The notes: generated by a model not told the origin, from the sequence alone. Positions 11,950 through 23,949 are shown, numbered from the stretch's first letter. The stretch: 64,000 nucleotides of DNA from Hepsetus odoe (GCA_017165825.1 CM029387.1:1329224-1393223); one strand, 5' to 3'. Program-made: numbers and translations.

Positions 11950-12055
11950 CTTTCCGTGCACGCGCTCGGTCTGCCTGGCTCGCGGCGCTGCGAAACCCCC
12001 GCGGCAAGGATTTTTAATGCTCCGTGACGTAACAGCGCCCCCAGACCACGTGCTC
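11950..12055 (-). promoter_or_regulatory. TFRC: Candidate TFRC promoter and noncoding first exon
   Basis: A short CpG-rich island in AT-rich DNA. In transcript sense it reads an E-box CACGTG (12047-12052), a CRE-like TGACGTAA (12025-12032), an AT-rich TATA-like run at about 12010-12017, then GC-rich sequence ending AAAG/gtaggt at 11950, a good splice donor. This fits a 5' untranslated exon of about 35 nt spliced over 7 kb to the acceptor at 4878. E-box and CRE-type control of TFRC is known in mammals. The start site itself is inferred. Confidence 0.5.
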
Positions 12056-12111
12056 GCTGGACTCCCAGCACCGAGCCAAAGCGTTCAGTTTTACTTCTCC
12101 TTTATTCCATC

Positions 12112-12216
12112 TTAGTCTATCTATCTGTCAGTCTGTTTATATATCTGTCTGTCTATTTATCATCTTTCTGTCTGTCTATTTATCATCTGTCTTTCTGTTT
12201 GTCTATCTATCTTTCT
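12112..12216. repeat. Imperfect (TCTA/CTGT)n tract
   Basis: Degenerate tetranucleotide array just upstream of the TFRC promoter. Confidence 0.75.
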
Positions 12217-12412
12217 GATTTTTTATTTATTACAAGGCCCTTAATTACACTTTATATATGTGTGTGTTTCCTTTCTCATGTTACTGTGCCTTTAAGACTG
12301 AAATATGCAAATGACCTCTATTTGATTGGCTGCCCCATAGTACATAGCACATAGCACAACAGCAGAGCAACACTCCTTATAACACTCTGCCTCTGCCCCT
12401 CCCCCCCCCTTA

Positions 12413-12414
<2 letters not shown>

Positions 12415-12445
<31 letters not shown>
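12415..12445. repeat. (CA)n microsatellite
   Basis: Short CA tract after a C9 run. Confidence 0.85.
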
Positions 12446-12449
<4 letters not shown>

Positions 12450-12506
12450 TCATTACAGACAAAAAAACAGTCAAAAGTCATTACATTCTATTTATAAAGC
12501 CCAGCA

Positions 12507-12668
12507 GTCTAGTGTTTAGGGAGCAAGGTACCATCCCCATCTTTGCTCCCTGGGTACTGGATATGGCTGCCCCCCTGCTGGAGTGTGTTTGTAAGATACG
12601 GAGATTTAATTGTGGTTCACTGTGTGTTGAAATGTGTCCACAAAGACAAAAATAGTTACTTTCATTTA
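12507..12668 (+). mobile_element. SINE family A, head internally deleted
   Basis: tctagtgtttagggagc joins directly to aaggtaccatcccc, so the B-box part is missing. Confidence 0.7.
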
Positions 12669-13203
12669 AAGATGTAAGTATTTGCTGTAAAAATTAACAA
12701 ATAAAAAAAAAGAGGGAAGGCTTTAACTGAGCACGTCTTCCTCCGGTGCCTCTGTTTCTGCCTCAGTGAGAAGGTGAACGTGCTGCGATGAATGGCCGGC
12801 TTTATTTCAAGCCTGTCTGCTCAGCAGGCTCTAATCATCCTCAAAATAGGACAGAAAAGACCTGTCGGAGCCAAAAGCATCAAACCCTGAAACTGGAAGG
12901 TGTTCAGGAAAGCAGAGAGTGCAGACACAACCTCTGTGGCTTTTTCTCACGTAATTTCTCAGCACCTGTAAAAATACGGCAACGATCACGATCTGCGCTG
13001 CACCCTTGGATAAACATCTCCGTCCTTTTACTAAATATTTTATCCCTGCTATTAAATCTTCACATATAAAGTGTGAGGACATTCTGTGAGTCTGGATTTC
13101 TGCACTGGAAACAATTTTTTAAATGTTTTTAAAGTTTCTGGACAATTATTCTTCATCCCTGCTTTTTTTATTTGTTATTGTTTTTTTATTTTATTTTTTA
13201 TTT

Positions 13204-13402
13204 GGGTGGTCCTCCCTCTCCCCCATCACTCAGTAGAACTGTCCTCTCTTCCTCTGGGGGTGTAGGGTGGTCCTCCCTCTCCCCCATCACTCAGTAGAAC
13301 TGTCCTCTCTCTCTCTGGGTGTGTAGGGCGGTCCTCCCTCTCCCCCATCACTCAGTAGAACTGTCCTCTCTCTCTCTCTGGGTGTGTTGGGCGGTCCTCC
13401 CT
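13204..13402. repeat. 61-bp minisatellite
   Basis: Three full units and a partial fourth, starting at 13204, 13265, 13326 and 13389, with gtcctccctctcccccatca and ctcagtagaactgtcctctc. Confidence 0.88.
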
Positions 13403-13469
13403 CTCTTTACAGCTCCTGTGCCATAGTTTTAAGGTCATCCAGTGCAGGGTGTTTTATTAACACACTGCA

Positions 13470-13508
13470 GACACACACACCCACACACACACACACACAC
13501 ACACACAG
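13470..13508. repeat. (CA)n microsatellite
   Basis: Close to the 61-bp array. Confidence 0.85.
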
Positions 13509-14228
13509 GCCTGTCTGTGAGAGTGAATAAGTTACTGTAAACTGTTTTAATCTTCTAGCTGGAACTGAAGGACAAAGAGAAGTCCCTCTGAGAGCAGAGT
13601 CTGAGAGCAGGTCCAGTCTGGTCTACAGCAGGAGTTTAAATTTAGAAGCTCCGTAAGAAGTGTTCTCACTGGAGTTCATGCTGTCTTTTCCTCCACAATT
13701 GCTCTAGAACTGGAACCGCAAACAAAGTCAGCCTCAGGTCGCAAGTCTTGTATATTTTCATATTAACCGCTTATAAAAACACTGAGTTAATGTCCACCGG
13801 CCTTCAGGGACAACTGGTGCACACAAACATTAACAGGTTTAACACATTAAATAACACGTTTAAGAGGAAATAACCAAACGCTGTCTGTTGTTTGGTCATT
13901 CTTGTGAAATGTATTTCTACATATTCATTGTTTTTATTTTAGTTTTTAAACATAATTTTTGGTTTATAATCCACTCAGAAAAATGATAAATGATATAAAA
14001 TGGCATTAGAGGATGTAAAGAGGATGTAAAATAGTGCTGGATACTCTAAAATAGGAATTGAAGATATTTTTGGCTCATTAAGTTACTAACAGTGTAAAAA
14101 TGTTCCATTAAAGGTCTAGTTTTGTACCTTAGACATGCTTGTTCATAAAAAAGGAAAAAATTAAAAATAGAAAATAAAATAGAAATGGAAGCGTGTACAG
14201 AGTCAGTATTATATGCAATAAATTATAG

Positions 14229-14590
14229 GTGGTCACTTTATTGGAAACACCACACCTTGCTGTTGTACAGTTAAAGACTGAAGTCAAGTCAACTTTATTT
14301 ATAAAGCGCTTTTTACAACCGTTGATGTCACAAAGCAGCTTTACAGAATCCGGTCCGAGTCCCAGTTGGATAAATCGAGGGCTGAGGAAGAAACCTTGGG
14401 AGGAACCAATACCCAAAATGGGAACCCATCCTCCTCTGGTCCACACCGGAAACAAGAGGTGGCAGCTTCTCCTGCAGATGAAGACCATCTGTTGGTGCTT
14501 GTGTCCCCTGTCGCTTCATCAGTGAACAGTTTTGTGATGTTTGGGACATGTTTTCACCTGCTAGAAATACTCTGTGTGGTTTAGGCAAGA
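14229..14590 (+). repeat. Interspersed fish repeat with the aagcgctttttacaa motif
   Basis: Contains caactttatttataaagcgc, gtcacaaagcagctttacag and gaagaaaccttgggaggaac, motifs I recognise from a common non-coding fish repeat. Open frames here are accidental. Confidence 0.55.
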
Positions 14591-14697
14591 GGTGGCACCA
14601 GGGATAGAGCCTGCTTGAGGCCCTGAGCAGCGTCTAATACTGTTCCATAAATCTGTCTGTTAATTTGGGCGTCCCAATCTCCATGTCTCCGTTTTCA

Positions 14698-14947
14698 AGC
14701 TGCCTTGCCATGGTTTGGACATGTCCAGAGGAGAGACGAGGAATATATCAGGAGAAGGGTATTGTGGATGCCAGGAAAGAGGATAAGAGGAAGGACAAAG
14801 AGGAAGTTTATTGATGTGGTAAGAGAGGATAGGCCAAGAGGACAAGAGATCATTGTGAAAGAGCAAGATGCAGAGGACAGGAAGACATGGAGATGGATGA
14901 TCTGCTGTGAGCACACCTAAACCGAAACAGCTGAAAGAAGAAGAAGA
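14698..14947 (+). mobile_element. RTE-like LINE, 3' end fragment
   Basis: MPWFGHVQRRDEEYIRRRVLWM...[14 protein letters not shown], then the usual (GAA)n tail. Confidence 0.78.
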
Positions 14948-14971
14948 TTTAACACACACATGGTATAGAAG

Positions 14972-15076
14972 TTGGCAGCCATATCCAGCACCCAGGGAGC
15001 AGCAGTGGGGACGGTATCTTGTTCAAGGGAACCTCTGACCCACAACCTCCCTAACCACTGGACCACCACTGTCCCA
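14972..15076 (-). mobile_element. SINE family A, head half
   Basis: Diverged core ggtatcttgttcaaggg and reversed tRNA-like end. Confidence 0.65.
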
Positions 15077-15079
15077 TTT

Positions 15080-15667
15080 TGGACATCTGCGATCACACAT
15101 AGAACTCCTGATGTCTAGAGCAGTTCAGGGATGTCTTGCAGTTGCAAATAAGGATCTATGTCCCTGACTCAGAGCAGGGTCCACAGTCTTCTCTCATTAC
15201 AGTGTTTTGAGTCAATGGCTTTTCTGTTCTGTTGTAAGTGCAGGGAATGTCTTACTCACGGTAACCAACCACATGATGTGGTGAAGAGATGCTTAAAAAC
15301 CACTGGTTCCCAAAAAAACCCACCTCTGTGCCAGCCTTGCTGAGAAGGGTTCAGCAACATTGGCATTTGGGGAGGAGACAACAGGGAGTGCACTATGGAG
15401 AGAACAAGATTAGTGTAGGGACTCCTTTCAGTCTCAAGCACCACCCCTTCCCCCAACGACAGACGTCCCTGACAATCACTAGGCTCCAAAAATGTGGGCT
15501 TGGCAACCACCCATATCTGCTCAACTGTGGTCCTGTGGTCAGGAGGTGATCAGGGGAGCTGATAAATGAGTTTCAGCCTCAGGAGCTCCCAAATGGAGCG
15601 CTTATGAAGTTTAAAGTTCAATAAGGCACAACAGAGGGCTGCCAATTAGAACATAATGAAACCTGTA
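15080..15667. other. Intergenic, unassigned
   Basis: No coding or known repeat signal I can support; likely old repeat sequence. Confidence 0.4.
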
Positions 15668-15738
15668 TCACCCAATTATGGAATAAGTGGGAAGGAAAGT
15701 GAGGACAGTGGAGTGGTGAGGACGCAGGGAGCAGAGGT
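15668..15738 (+). mobile_element. Short RTE-like LINE scrap
   Basis: [21 protein letters not shown] segment also present in the 5.2-6.5 kb copy; directly followed by one arm of an inverted repeat pair. Confidence 0.5.
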
Positions 15739-16032
15739 GAATGAACATTAACTTCACTGCTTCTCTTTCATCCACGTCTCTACTAGTTCTCCCGTCACGG
15801 ACACACACTCAACACACGCCTGAACTCCACCGTCCACTCTCCCTGTCCTCTCTCTCACGTCTCCTTCACTCTGTCCTGCACCGATGGACACTCAGAAGGA
15901 CGTCTTTACTGTGTGTCTGTGTCCACTTGGTGGTGATGGAGGATAGAAATAAGGGAGGATTAACTCAAATGTGTTCAAACTAAAGTAATGTGTCTCTTCT
16001 GAAGATGGAAGGAAAGACAGATATTTAAATAT
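15739..16032 (+). repeat. Inverted duplicate, arm 1
   Basis: About 290 bp (ctactagttctcc, cacggacacacactc, tgaactccaccgtccactct, gtcctgcaccgatggacact) that recurs in reverse at 21815-22130 with small indels. Confidence 0.75.
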
Positions 16033-16136
16033 CGGTTCTTTAATTAAACAAAACAGGAACAGAGACAGTGATCCCTAAATATACAGGACCGTTTAAGTAA
16101 GTGTAATGTTGATCTCCTGTTATGGGAGATGAACTC

Positions 16137-16142
16137 TCTGTG

Positions 16143-16226
<84 letters not shown>
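16137..16226. repeat. (GT)n microsatellite
   Basis: About 44 units with one interruption. Confidence 0.9.
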
Positions 16227-16229
<3 letters not shown>

Positions 16230-16329
16230 CTCATTGATCTTATCTTTTTCTCAGAAACACACAAACCCGGAGGCTCACCTGGACCGGCCTGCATGTTTAA
16301 CCCGCATGTGTTCAGATAAGAGCTTCTGC

Positions 16330-16779
16330 TCTGCGAGAGGAGTTGACAGAAAGGTAAAGACCCATGTCAGCTCACACACTTCATCCTTAATCCTCACTTT
16401 CAAGCGCTAAACAGTGTTTACCCTCACCAGGTTTTCTCACACACTCCACTGGATCCAACCAAATACTTTAATTACACTTTCAAGACATAAACACTCATTT
16501 CCACCCCCTCCTGACTGGTGCACCTCAGAGATTATGGACCTTAAAATCCTCCTCTAATGCCCCACCTGTTCACACGGGTGCAGGTCTAATCGTCATATCC
16601 TGTAAAGAACACTCCCAGTAAATGTTCTGATGGGTGAGGAGACTCTCCTCCCTGAGCAGCTTCTGTTCTTCTTGGAAGGTTAGATGTCGGAACAAACAGG
16701 GTTTGATTGCAGCCATGAAGGGACAGCAACTGATGCTGGATCAGTTCTGGATCACAAACAAGACTCAACCCCACCTTGG
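16330..16779. other. Intergenic, unassigned
   Basis: Nothing recognised on either strand. Confidence 0.4.
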
Positions 16780-17056
16780 CACTCACTCATTTTCTGAGCC
16801 GCTTGTCCTGTTTAGGGTTGTGGGCGAAGCTGGAGTTGGTGCAGGGAAACACCCTACACCCTGGACAGGTCACCAGTCCTTCATACTCACACACACACTC
16901 ACACCAAGAAGGACAATTAATCTCCAATGAAGACAGTGCAAGGAAAGCAGAGCTCCACTCCACAAAGAAAGGACCCGGACCACCCCGCCTGGGAATCGAA
17001 CCCAGTACCTTCTCACTGTGAGGCGTCAGTGCTACAGAGTGCATCGATATGGTGTC
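16780..17056 (-). mobile_element. SINE family C, internally shortened
   Basis: gccgcttgtcctgtttaggg at the tail side and gggaatcgaacccagtacc at the tRNA-like side; the fixed middle is largely lost. Confidence 0.68.
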
Positions 17057-17084
17057 CCTAAAAGGATGGCTAACAGGCTAAATA

Positions 17085-17292
17085 GATCCTAAATATCAAG
17101 AGACAGATGTTGAGGATGGAGCTGCCAGGAAAGAGGTGAAGAGGAAGGACAAAGAGGAGGTTTCTGGATGTAGTGAGAGAGAACATGCAGGTGTGAAAGA
17201 GGAAGATGCAGGTCAGGAGGACTTGGAGACATATGATCTGCTGGGGAGACACCTAACAGGAGCAGTCTGAAGAAGAAGAAGAAGAAGAAGAA
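17085..17292 (+). mobile_element. RTE-like LINE, 3' end fragment
   Basis: Diverged [13 protein letters not shown]...DQEDLETYDLLGRHL segment with a (GAA)n tail at 17270-17292. Confidence 0.7.
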
Positions 17293-17987
17293 ATTGCTCA
17301 CTACCCTACACTGAGTCATTGTTTCATTAAAACAGCTCTTTCATCGGAGACACACTTCTGCACAGGAACAGTTCTGGGCCTGGTTTCAGGAAGACATCTG
17401 GACGCAGAATGAGCCAGGTGGCTGTGTGTTTTCATAGCTGGTGTTTGGTGGGGTTTCAGGGGTCCCACCACAGACACCACAACCTGTTTTGGAAGAACAT
17501 CCCGGCCCTGAACTGGGAGATTGTGCTGAATTTCAATGCCACAGCAGCTTCAGGGCCACACACTGCTCTTAAAGGCATGGTCCAGATGTTTCCACCCTAA
17601 CCTGGTCTGTGCTCTCTGCACATACAAGAACAGAAAACCAGAAATGGAAGCCGATGAGCATCTGGCGAAAAATATCCATCAGGAAACTACAGTTAGGAGT
17701 CTAACGTTGTTTTATTAAGCCGAGCTTTCCGCTCGTACCATTTTGCATACATTTTCTTGAGATATTTTATGATATAGATCTATTTTTATGTGTTCCTACT
17801 GTAGTGCGATCAATCATTGTTTTAAAATTGGAAAAAGGTAAAGCACTTCCAGCTCTTAATGCATGAAAGGTGCTCAATGATGTTTATTATTATTTTTATG
17901 AATTCTAGTATTAGAGTGTTAATTCTGAGCGCTGTGTGTTTTATTCAGTTCTGGATCTTAAGGTTGTTATTGGGTGATTAGTCTGCA
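17293..17987. other. Intergenic, unassigned
   Basis: Short open frames only, no family match; nothing recognised. Confidence 0.4.
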
Positions 17988-18030
17988 GTGTGTCCCCTCA
18001 TGCAGGCCCGTATTCAACCATTCACAAAGC

Positions 18031-18035
18031 TGATG

Positions 18036-18083
<48 letters not shown>
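18031..18083. repeat. (CA)n microsatellite
   Basis: About 26 units; a (GA)n tract follows at 18208-18232. Confidence 0.9.
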
Positions 18084-18086
<3 letters not shown>

Positions 18087-18439
18087 CTTCCTTCCCGCCT
18101 TTCTTCCAAACAGTATCAGCGCCGTCCATCCTCCCCAACCCAAACTGTGCGCCTTCTGTATCTGAGAACAGCTGCTTATCAGTGTTTCACATGCAGAGCA
18201 GACAACTGAGAGAGAGAGAGAGAGAGAGAGAAAGACATCCTTTTGACCCTTACTGACCCCCGAGTGTCATCTGGCCAACCTCAGTTTCCTCTCAATAGAA
18301 ATCTCAATCTTAAAGCAATGAAAAAAATGTACAAAAGCTTAAAAAAGATGCAGTCAAACAAAATGTATCTTCAATTTTCTATAAAAATGGAAAAATGCAA
18401 ACAAAGCTACAAAGAAGCTGAAGCTGAAGCTTTCAACTT

Positions 18440-18612
18440 GGGGCAGCCGTGGTCTAGTGTTTAGGGACGAGGCCCCAGGATCAAATCCCACGACCTTCTG
18501 AGATACCCTTGAGCAAGGCAGCGTCCCGTCACTGCTCCCCGGGGCGCTTTAAATGGCTGCTCCCTGCTGCACATGTGTGTGCACTGAGCACTGTGTTTCA
18601 CAAATAACAAAT
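18440..18612 (+). mobile_element. SINE family A
   Basis: ggggcagccgtggtctagtg head to gctccctgctgcac; truncated before the TTTCAC tail. Confidence 0.75.
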
Positions 18613-18814
18613 AGTCTCTTTTACCTTGTATAAACAATGGACACACAGCTAAAAAAAATCAGAAGACATGTGAAATGTGTCTTTAATTTGGAATATTTTA
18701 ACAGATTATACTCTGTCTCAGTGCATGTGGAGGGATTCTGTAATCTCTAGCAGAACTGCTTATGTGGTTTCTGTACGACACACTGTTATCTGTAGTGTCT
18801 AAAGCTGCTGTCTT

Positions 18815-19275
18815 CAGCCTCAGCTTTTAGCTTTGATGTTCTTTAGTCCACATTTCCAGATAAAAGCACGTCAGAAACCACATAACCAAGTCTAGAGACA
18901 AGACCGAGGACAATCCCCTTAAAATTTCTTCATAATTCGGTGACTGAGGTGCCCTTGAGAGTGGATTTGGTGTGAGAGGGCTCATTATGGTGGTGAATGG
19001 AACCAGGCCACACGAATTCGGTGCATTTCTGTCCCCAGTGAAGCTACACCTGTCTCTGAGTGTCCCTATGATGGTAAAATAGTCCAATGATTTTCTTAGA
19101 AAGCCTCCACCATGATTGGGTTCAGCTTTAGTCCAAAATCTTCTCCAAACTCTGGAAAACAAGGTCTCAGGCAACAGGCAGCATCTTCATGTCTTTGAGG
19201 GAGATTCAGACGTTCGGTTCTGCTCACCAACACCGGGATCGGTTCTGCTTCGCACCAAAACCAGACTGAACACAG
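18815..19275 (+). repeat. Unnamed interspersed repeat X, copy 1
   Basis: Shares tttagctttgatgt, ctttagtccacattt, aaaatttcttcataattcgg, gatggtaaaatagtccaatga and cagacgttcggttc with copy 2 in the same order. Confidence 0.65.
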
Positions 19276-19621
19276 ACTGAAGCTGGAAGTTGTTTGGATC
19301 TGCCGCTTGCAACAAGAGCTATGCAACCCATCAGCTGCCGGGTTTGGGAAAGGAAAGCCGCTTGGATCAGACGCAGATTCAGTTTCACAAAGTGATATTC
19401 TGTTTATTATTTTGCTGCTTCTTTTCGTTTCTTTTGGCCCAAGCTGCTCCATTGTGAACGTGAAACATAAGAAGATCAAATATTGTTGCTTCACAAAGTG
19501 AGAAGGCCTAAACCATACGCTGTGTGATCTATAGATTAAGATGAGACTGGATAAATATCCTGCTGCTAAATGAAAGTAAACCTGCATCCTAGATAGAGTT
19601 TGCTGGCTTTAACAAAATGTA

Positions 19622-19978
19622 GGAAATAGGCAACATGGTGGCTCAGCGAGTGGCGCCTGTGTTCTCACAGTGAGAAGGTCCTGGGTTTGATTCCCAGGTG
19701 GGATGGTCCAGATCCTTTCTCTGTGGAGTGGACATGTTGTCCTGTGCCTGTGTGTGTTTCCAGGAGCTCCGGTTTCCTCCTGCCGTCCAAAGACCTGCAT
19801 GTCAGGTGGACTGGAGATGATAAATTGTCCCCCTAGGTGTGAGTGTGTGTGTTTGAGTGTGTCTGCCCTACGATGAACTGGGGACCTATCCAGGGTGTCC
19901 CCGTCTTTCATCCTGTGAGAGCTGGGAAAGACTCCTGTAGTGCCCGTTAGCTTAATCAGGACAAGCAGCACAGTAAAT
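19622..19978 (+). mobile_element. tRNA-derived SINE, family C
   Basis: Family C (my label): TGGTGGCTCAGCGAGTGGCG, GGGTTTGATTCCCAGGTGGG, then the fish-typical ctccggtttcctcctgccgt / ccaaagacctgcatg and a tail gcttaatcaggacaagcagc. Confidence 0.75.
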
Positions 19979-20264
19979 GAACATCATGTGGCGATTATTA
20001 TTGTTGTTGTTGCTGTTTTTGTTGTTGTTGTTGTTTTTAAGTGTGTTAATGTCTGTGATATTTTGTAACCATGTTTATTGGTTTTATTCATTTATTGCAA
20101 CTGCAGCTCATAAATGTAATTATTATTTATACATTAATCTATATCAGATGGAAATTGGATTTATGAACCAATTTATGAGTTTATTTTAAAAGTGTATTCA
20201 GTTCAAAGTTTTCTGAGCTCAACTGAACCCAGATCAGTTTCAGAAGTCTAGAAGTCAAAAGTCA

Positions 20265-20475
20265 CAAAATCCCAAACTTCTCTCGACACACTCACACCTC
20301 CTCCAGCTCTTCATTAAGGTGGAGCAGATTTGTGGGTGTGGTTTAGAACACAGTATGTATTACTATCAGCTACAAACATCGACTAAACTCAAACTCAGGG
20401 CTGCGGTTTAGACTGATCTGGGATCAGACTCTGCTGTATTTAGAACTGATACTAGATCAGTTCTAAAAATAAAAA
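20265..20475 (+). repeat. Unnamed interspersed repeat Y, copy 2
   Basis: Same block order as at 7960: ctcctccagctcttcattaa, gtgggtgtggtttagaacac, ctgatctgggatcagactct. Confidence 0.6.
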
Positions 20476-20544
20476 TAAATACCCTGTACGATGATGTTAA
20501 ACTGAACTAAATCAGTGACTCAACTAAACACCTTGAATGTTTCT

Positions 20545-21010
20545 GTCCAGTTTAGCTTCAGTCCAAAATCTTCTCCAATCTTCATACATCGTTTTCAGCT
20601 TCAGCTTTTAGCTTTGATGTACTTTAGTCCACATTTACAGATTCCAGTGTCTCAGAAACCACTCAAGAGACAACTCTGAAGACAGTTCCTCTCAAAAATC
20701 TTCATAATTCGGGGTGAGATGGTTCACTATGGTGATGAACAGAGCCAGATGTCCCAAATCTGTGCATTTCATGTCCCCCAGTTTCTCGGCGTGTTTCTGT
20801 GGGACGGTGATGATGGTAAAATTGTCCAATGACTTTTCTTTGGTTGCATGAATGGGTTCAATTTTCATCCAAAATCTAAAAAACAACATCTTAGGCATCA
20901 GGCAGCGTCTTCATGTCTGTGAAGAGCATTCAGACGTTCGGTTCCATTCACCATCACTGGGATCGGTTCGTACTCTGAGCATTTCACACCCAAACCAAGC
21001 TGAACACCTT
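20545..21010 (+). repeat. Unnamed interspersed repeat X, copy 2
   Basis: Direct copy of the 18.8-19.3 kb segment, about 1.3 kb away. Confidence 0.65.
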
Positions 21011-21419
21011 TTAATTAAAAGACCATTCTCATTATTTAAATCAAATCTTCTCCAAAAAACATCTCAGGCATCTTCAAGAGGAAAGTTTAGATGTTCAATT
21101 CCGTTCAGTTCTGTTCTGACTCGGTGAGTTTCACACTCGTTCTGAAAGCCTTATTTGATGTTTTAATCAGTGTATTGAGCATAGATTTGGCAAAGTTGGT
21201 GGAACGGCCATTAAAGGGAGCAGTGGTTGCTTGGCATGAACCAAAAATCAGAAGGGCCTCAAAGAAAGTGTTGAGAAACATCACAGTGTGGTGTGTTTTC
21301 AGAGAGCAGAGAGCTTCAGGTGGTCTGGATCATACTGACATATCGAAAGCCTTCAGTATCAGATACACATGGGAAAATATTTGAACCTAGTTAAGAACAC
21401 GGACACAGTTCCACCTTTC

Positions 21420-21456
21420 ACACACACACACGCACACACACACACACACACACACA
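21420..21456. repeat. (CA)n microsatellite
   Basis: CA tract with one CG interruption. Confidence 0.85.
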
Positions 21457-21814
21457 GTCACTAATCACAGCATTCCATGGATTTGGCCACTAATGCCCAA
21501 ATCTCATGTAATCCCTCAGCAGTTGATGATGGGTTTTTAGTGTTGCTTGTGAACAAAGTTTAGTAAACACACATTAAACCCACCTCGCCGTGAGAATCTC
21601 GCCCAATAAAGGTCATTAAGAGGCAGCGCATGATAAGACTTTTGTGTGAAGGATGTGAAACAGTGCAAAAATGAAGAATGACCAGCCCTGTCTTCAGTCA
21701 TGACCCCCTTCACACTCAAACACAAGAGCTGCTCGATAAATAAATATCAAATCATAAATAACGCTTTGTGAATGTAATTTTCAGGAATCTGTACCTGAAT
21801 ATTTATTCTTCCCT

Positions 21815-22130
21815 CAACATTTTACCCCAGATATCTGTCCTTTCCTTCCATCTTCAGAACTCCTTCCTTCAGTCTGAACATCTGAGTTAATCCTCCATTA
21901 TTTCATCCTCCATCACCTTCCCAACATCCAGACCGTCTCAGACTAAATGGACACAAACACAGAGGAGACGTCCCTCTGAGTGTCCATCGGTGCAGGACAG
22001 AGTGAAGGAGAGTGAGAGAGAGGACAGGGAGAGTGGACGGTGGAGTTCAGGGTGTGTGGAGTGTGTGTCCGTGATGGAGAACTAGTAGAGGACGGTTGAT
22101 GAAAGTGAAGCGGTGAAGTTCATGTGGATT
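21815..22130 (-). repeat. Inverted duplicate, arm 2
   Basis: Reverse-complement counterpart of 15739-16032, with an extra roughly 25-bp segment in the middle (gaaggtgatgg / cagaccgtctcagac). Confidence 0.75.
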
Positions 22131-22255
22131 ATTTTCAGTAGATTGTTTTTATTGGAGTTGAAGTTCGAGCTTTAATAGTCTTTAATTCTATTAATATGGT
22201 GAATTCAGTTCACTTTCACAGACAGACGTCCTTCAGAACCATCTCACTTTGCACT

Positions 22256-22640
22256 CTCAGTACACTCTCAGTACACTCCTGTACTTTTGCTACACTCTCA
22301 ATTTTGCTCTGTCACTTTTACTTTACACTCTCAGTACATTCCTGTACTTTTACTTTTACTCTCAGTTCATTCCTGTACTTTACACTCTCAGTACATTCAT
22401 GTACTTTTTACTTTACACTCAGTACATTCCTGTACTTTTACTTTACTCTCTAGTACATTCACTGTACTTTTACTACCTCTCAGTACACTCCTGTACTTTT
22501 ACTTTACACTCTCAGTACATTCCTGTACTTTTACTTTACACTCTCAGTACATTCCTGTACTTTTACTTTACACTCTTTGTGCATTTGTGTACTATTACTA
22601 TATACACTGAGTATATTCCTGTTCTTTTTTACTCTAGTAC
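22256..22640. repeat. 32-bp minisatellite
   Basis: About 12 variable units of actctcagtacattcctgta + cttttactttac. It keeps several plus-strand frames open by chance. Confidence 0.88.
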
Positions 22641-22778
22641 TTTATTACTAAACTCTTTTTAATCAAGAGTCTGTACTTCTACTTGATTAAGCAACATGTG
22701 GATTGATCACAAAATAAATTGTTCAAATGTTCTGGATCCCAAAGGGTAACCTGTGACTGGTGTGTTATTTTAATTGGA

Positions 22779-22779
<1 letters not shown>

Positions 22780-22818
<39 letters not shown>
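22780..22818. repeat. (TA)n microsatellite
   Basis: About 18 units. Confidence 0.88.
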
Positions 22819-22821
<3 letters not shown>

Positions 22822-23949
22822 TTGCTTGCTAATGGCAAGCAGAAGCAATACATGCAACAAAATGGCCTTTAGATTTTTTTTTGATAAGTGAAAAACAAAC
22901 CAGAAACAAAAACATTCAAACACCAAGCGTGCCTGATCAGCTACATTTGGGAAAAGAGGGGAAACTGAATGGCAGTGTCTCTTACACTACAAGAGAGGAC
23001 GTAGAAGACTGTAATAAAGCAAAGCTTCGCAGGAGAAGGTAGACACCCACGACCCTCAGGGCCTGAGCCGCTAGGTGTGCTTCTACAGAGCAGGAAGCTG
23101 GAGATGAGTGATCCTCCGCCTGGAGATGTGTCGTGAACGGGGGCGGACTGTCCTGAGCTGATAGAGTATCTGTCCAGGAACACACCAGCTCATAAAGTCC
23201 TCTCTGACTGGAGGGAGTAGGTTATCTGGACCTGCTGCCAAATTGAAGGCAAACGTTGCTGCAAAGTCATTCTGTCGTACGAGAATTACAACCCCTTCCC
23301 AGAACCAGTCTGCGTCTGAATGGCTGGATCCATGGTTCTAGGAAGAACATGTAGTTTCATTATGTATGATCTCACTTACAAACTCATGGTGCGCTTTGGG
23401 GACTGAACATGATTCTTCTTTTCCTGGGTGTAGTGAAGGAACAGAAACCATGGAAGAAATAAAAAAGTCCTAATCATTTAAATAAAAGGAATAAACTTCA
23501 ACACCAGTGAAAATGAATCATCTCTTCTGAACCGAAAGTGCAGTTCATTAAAAAGGGCCCTTGTTGCTTTGAAGCTACTAATTGCAACCTGCACAAACAC
23601 ATTATCAGCACAAATAACAGATCTACACTTCTAATATAATAAGCACAGAATAACGGAAGGAAAGGAAGGCAAAATGTGAATAAGCACAGAATGAAGATAT
23701 TTCACATTTACCAATGTCAAAAACGCAAAAAAAAAAAAAAATGTAAAAGTCAAAATATTCACCGTTTCCTAATGAAGAGCTGACCTGGTGAGATTGACCC
23801 CCAGTATTGAATTACGCCACTGAAATGAAGCTGATTCTGAGTTTTTACCACAGTTTTTAACTTTATTAGTTTAAAATTAATTATATTTATAAATTGGAAA
23901 TTATATATATATATATATATACAGACACACACACACATATATGTATATA
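22819..23949. other. Intergenic, unassigned
   Basis: AT-rich with (TA)n/(CA)n near 23.91-23.94 kb; nothing else recognised. Confidence 0.4.

Larger units (their letters stand above)
12680..14228. other. Intergenic sequence upstream of TFRC
   Basis: Holds the 61-bp array and a CA tract; the rest shows nothing recognisable. Confidence 0.5.

Noticed and set aside
22249..22662. Overlapping plus-strand frames of about 100-137 codons (TLSTFLYF repeats)
   Set aside because: Product of the 32-bp array without stops; all three frames look alike.
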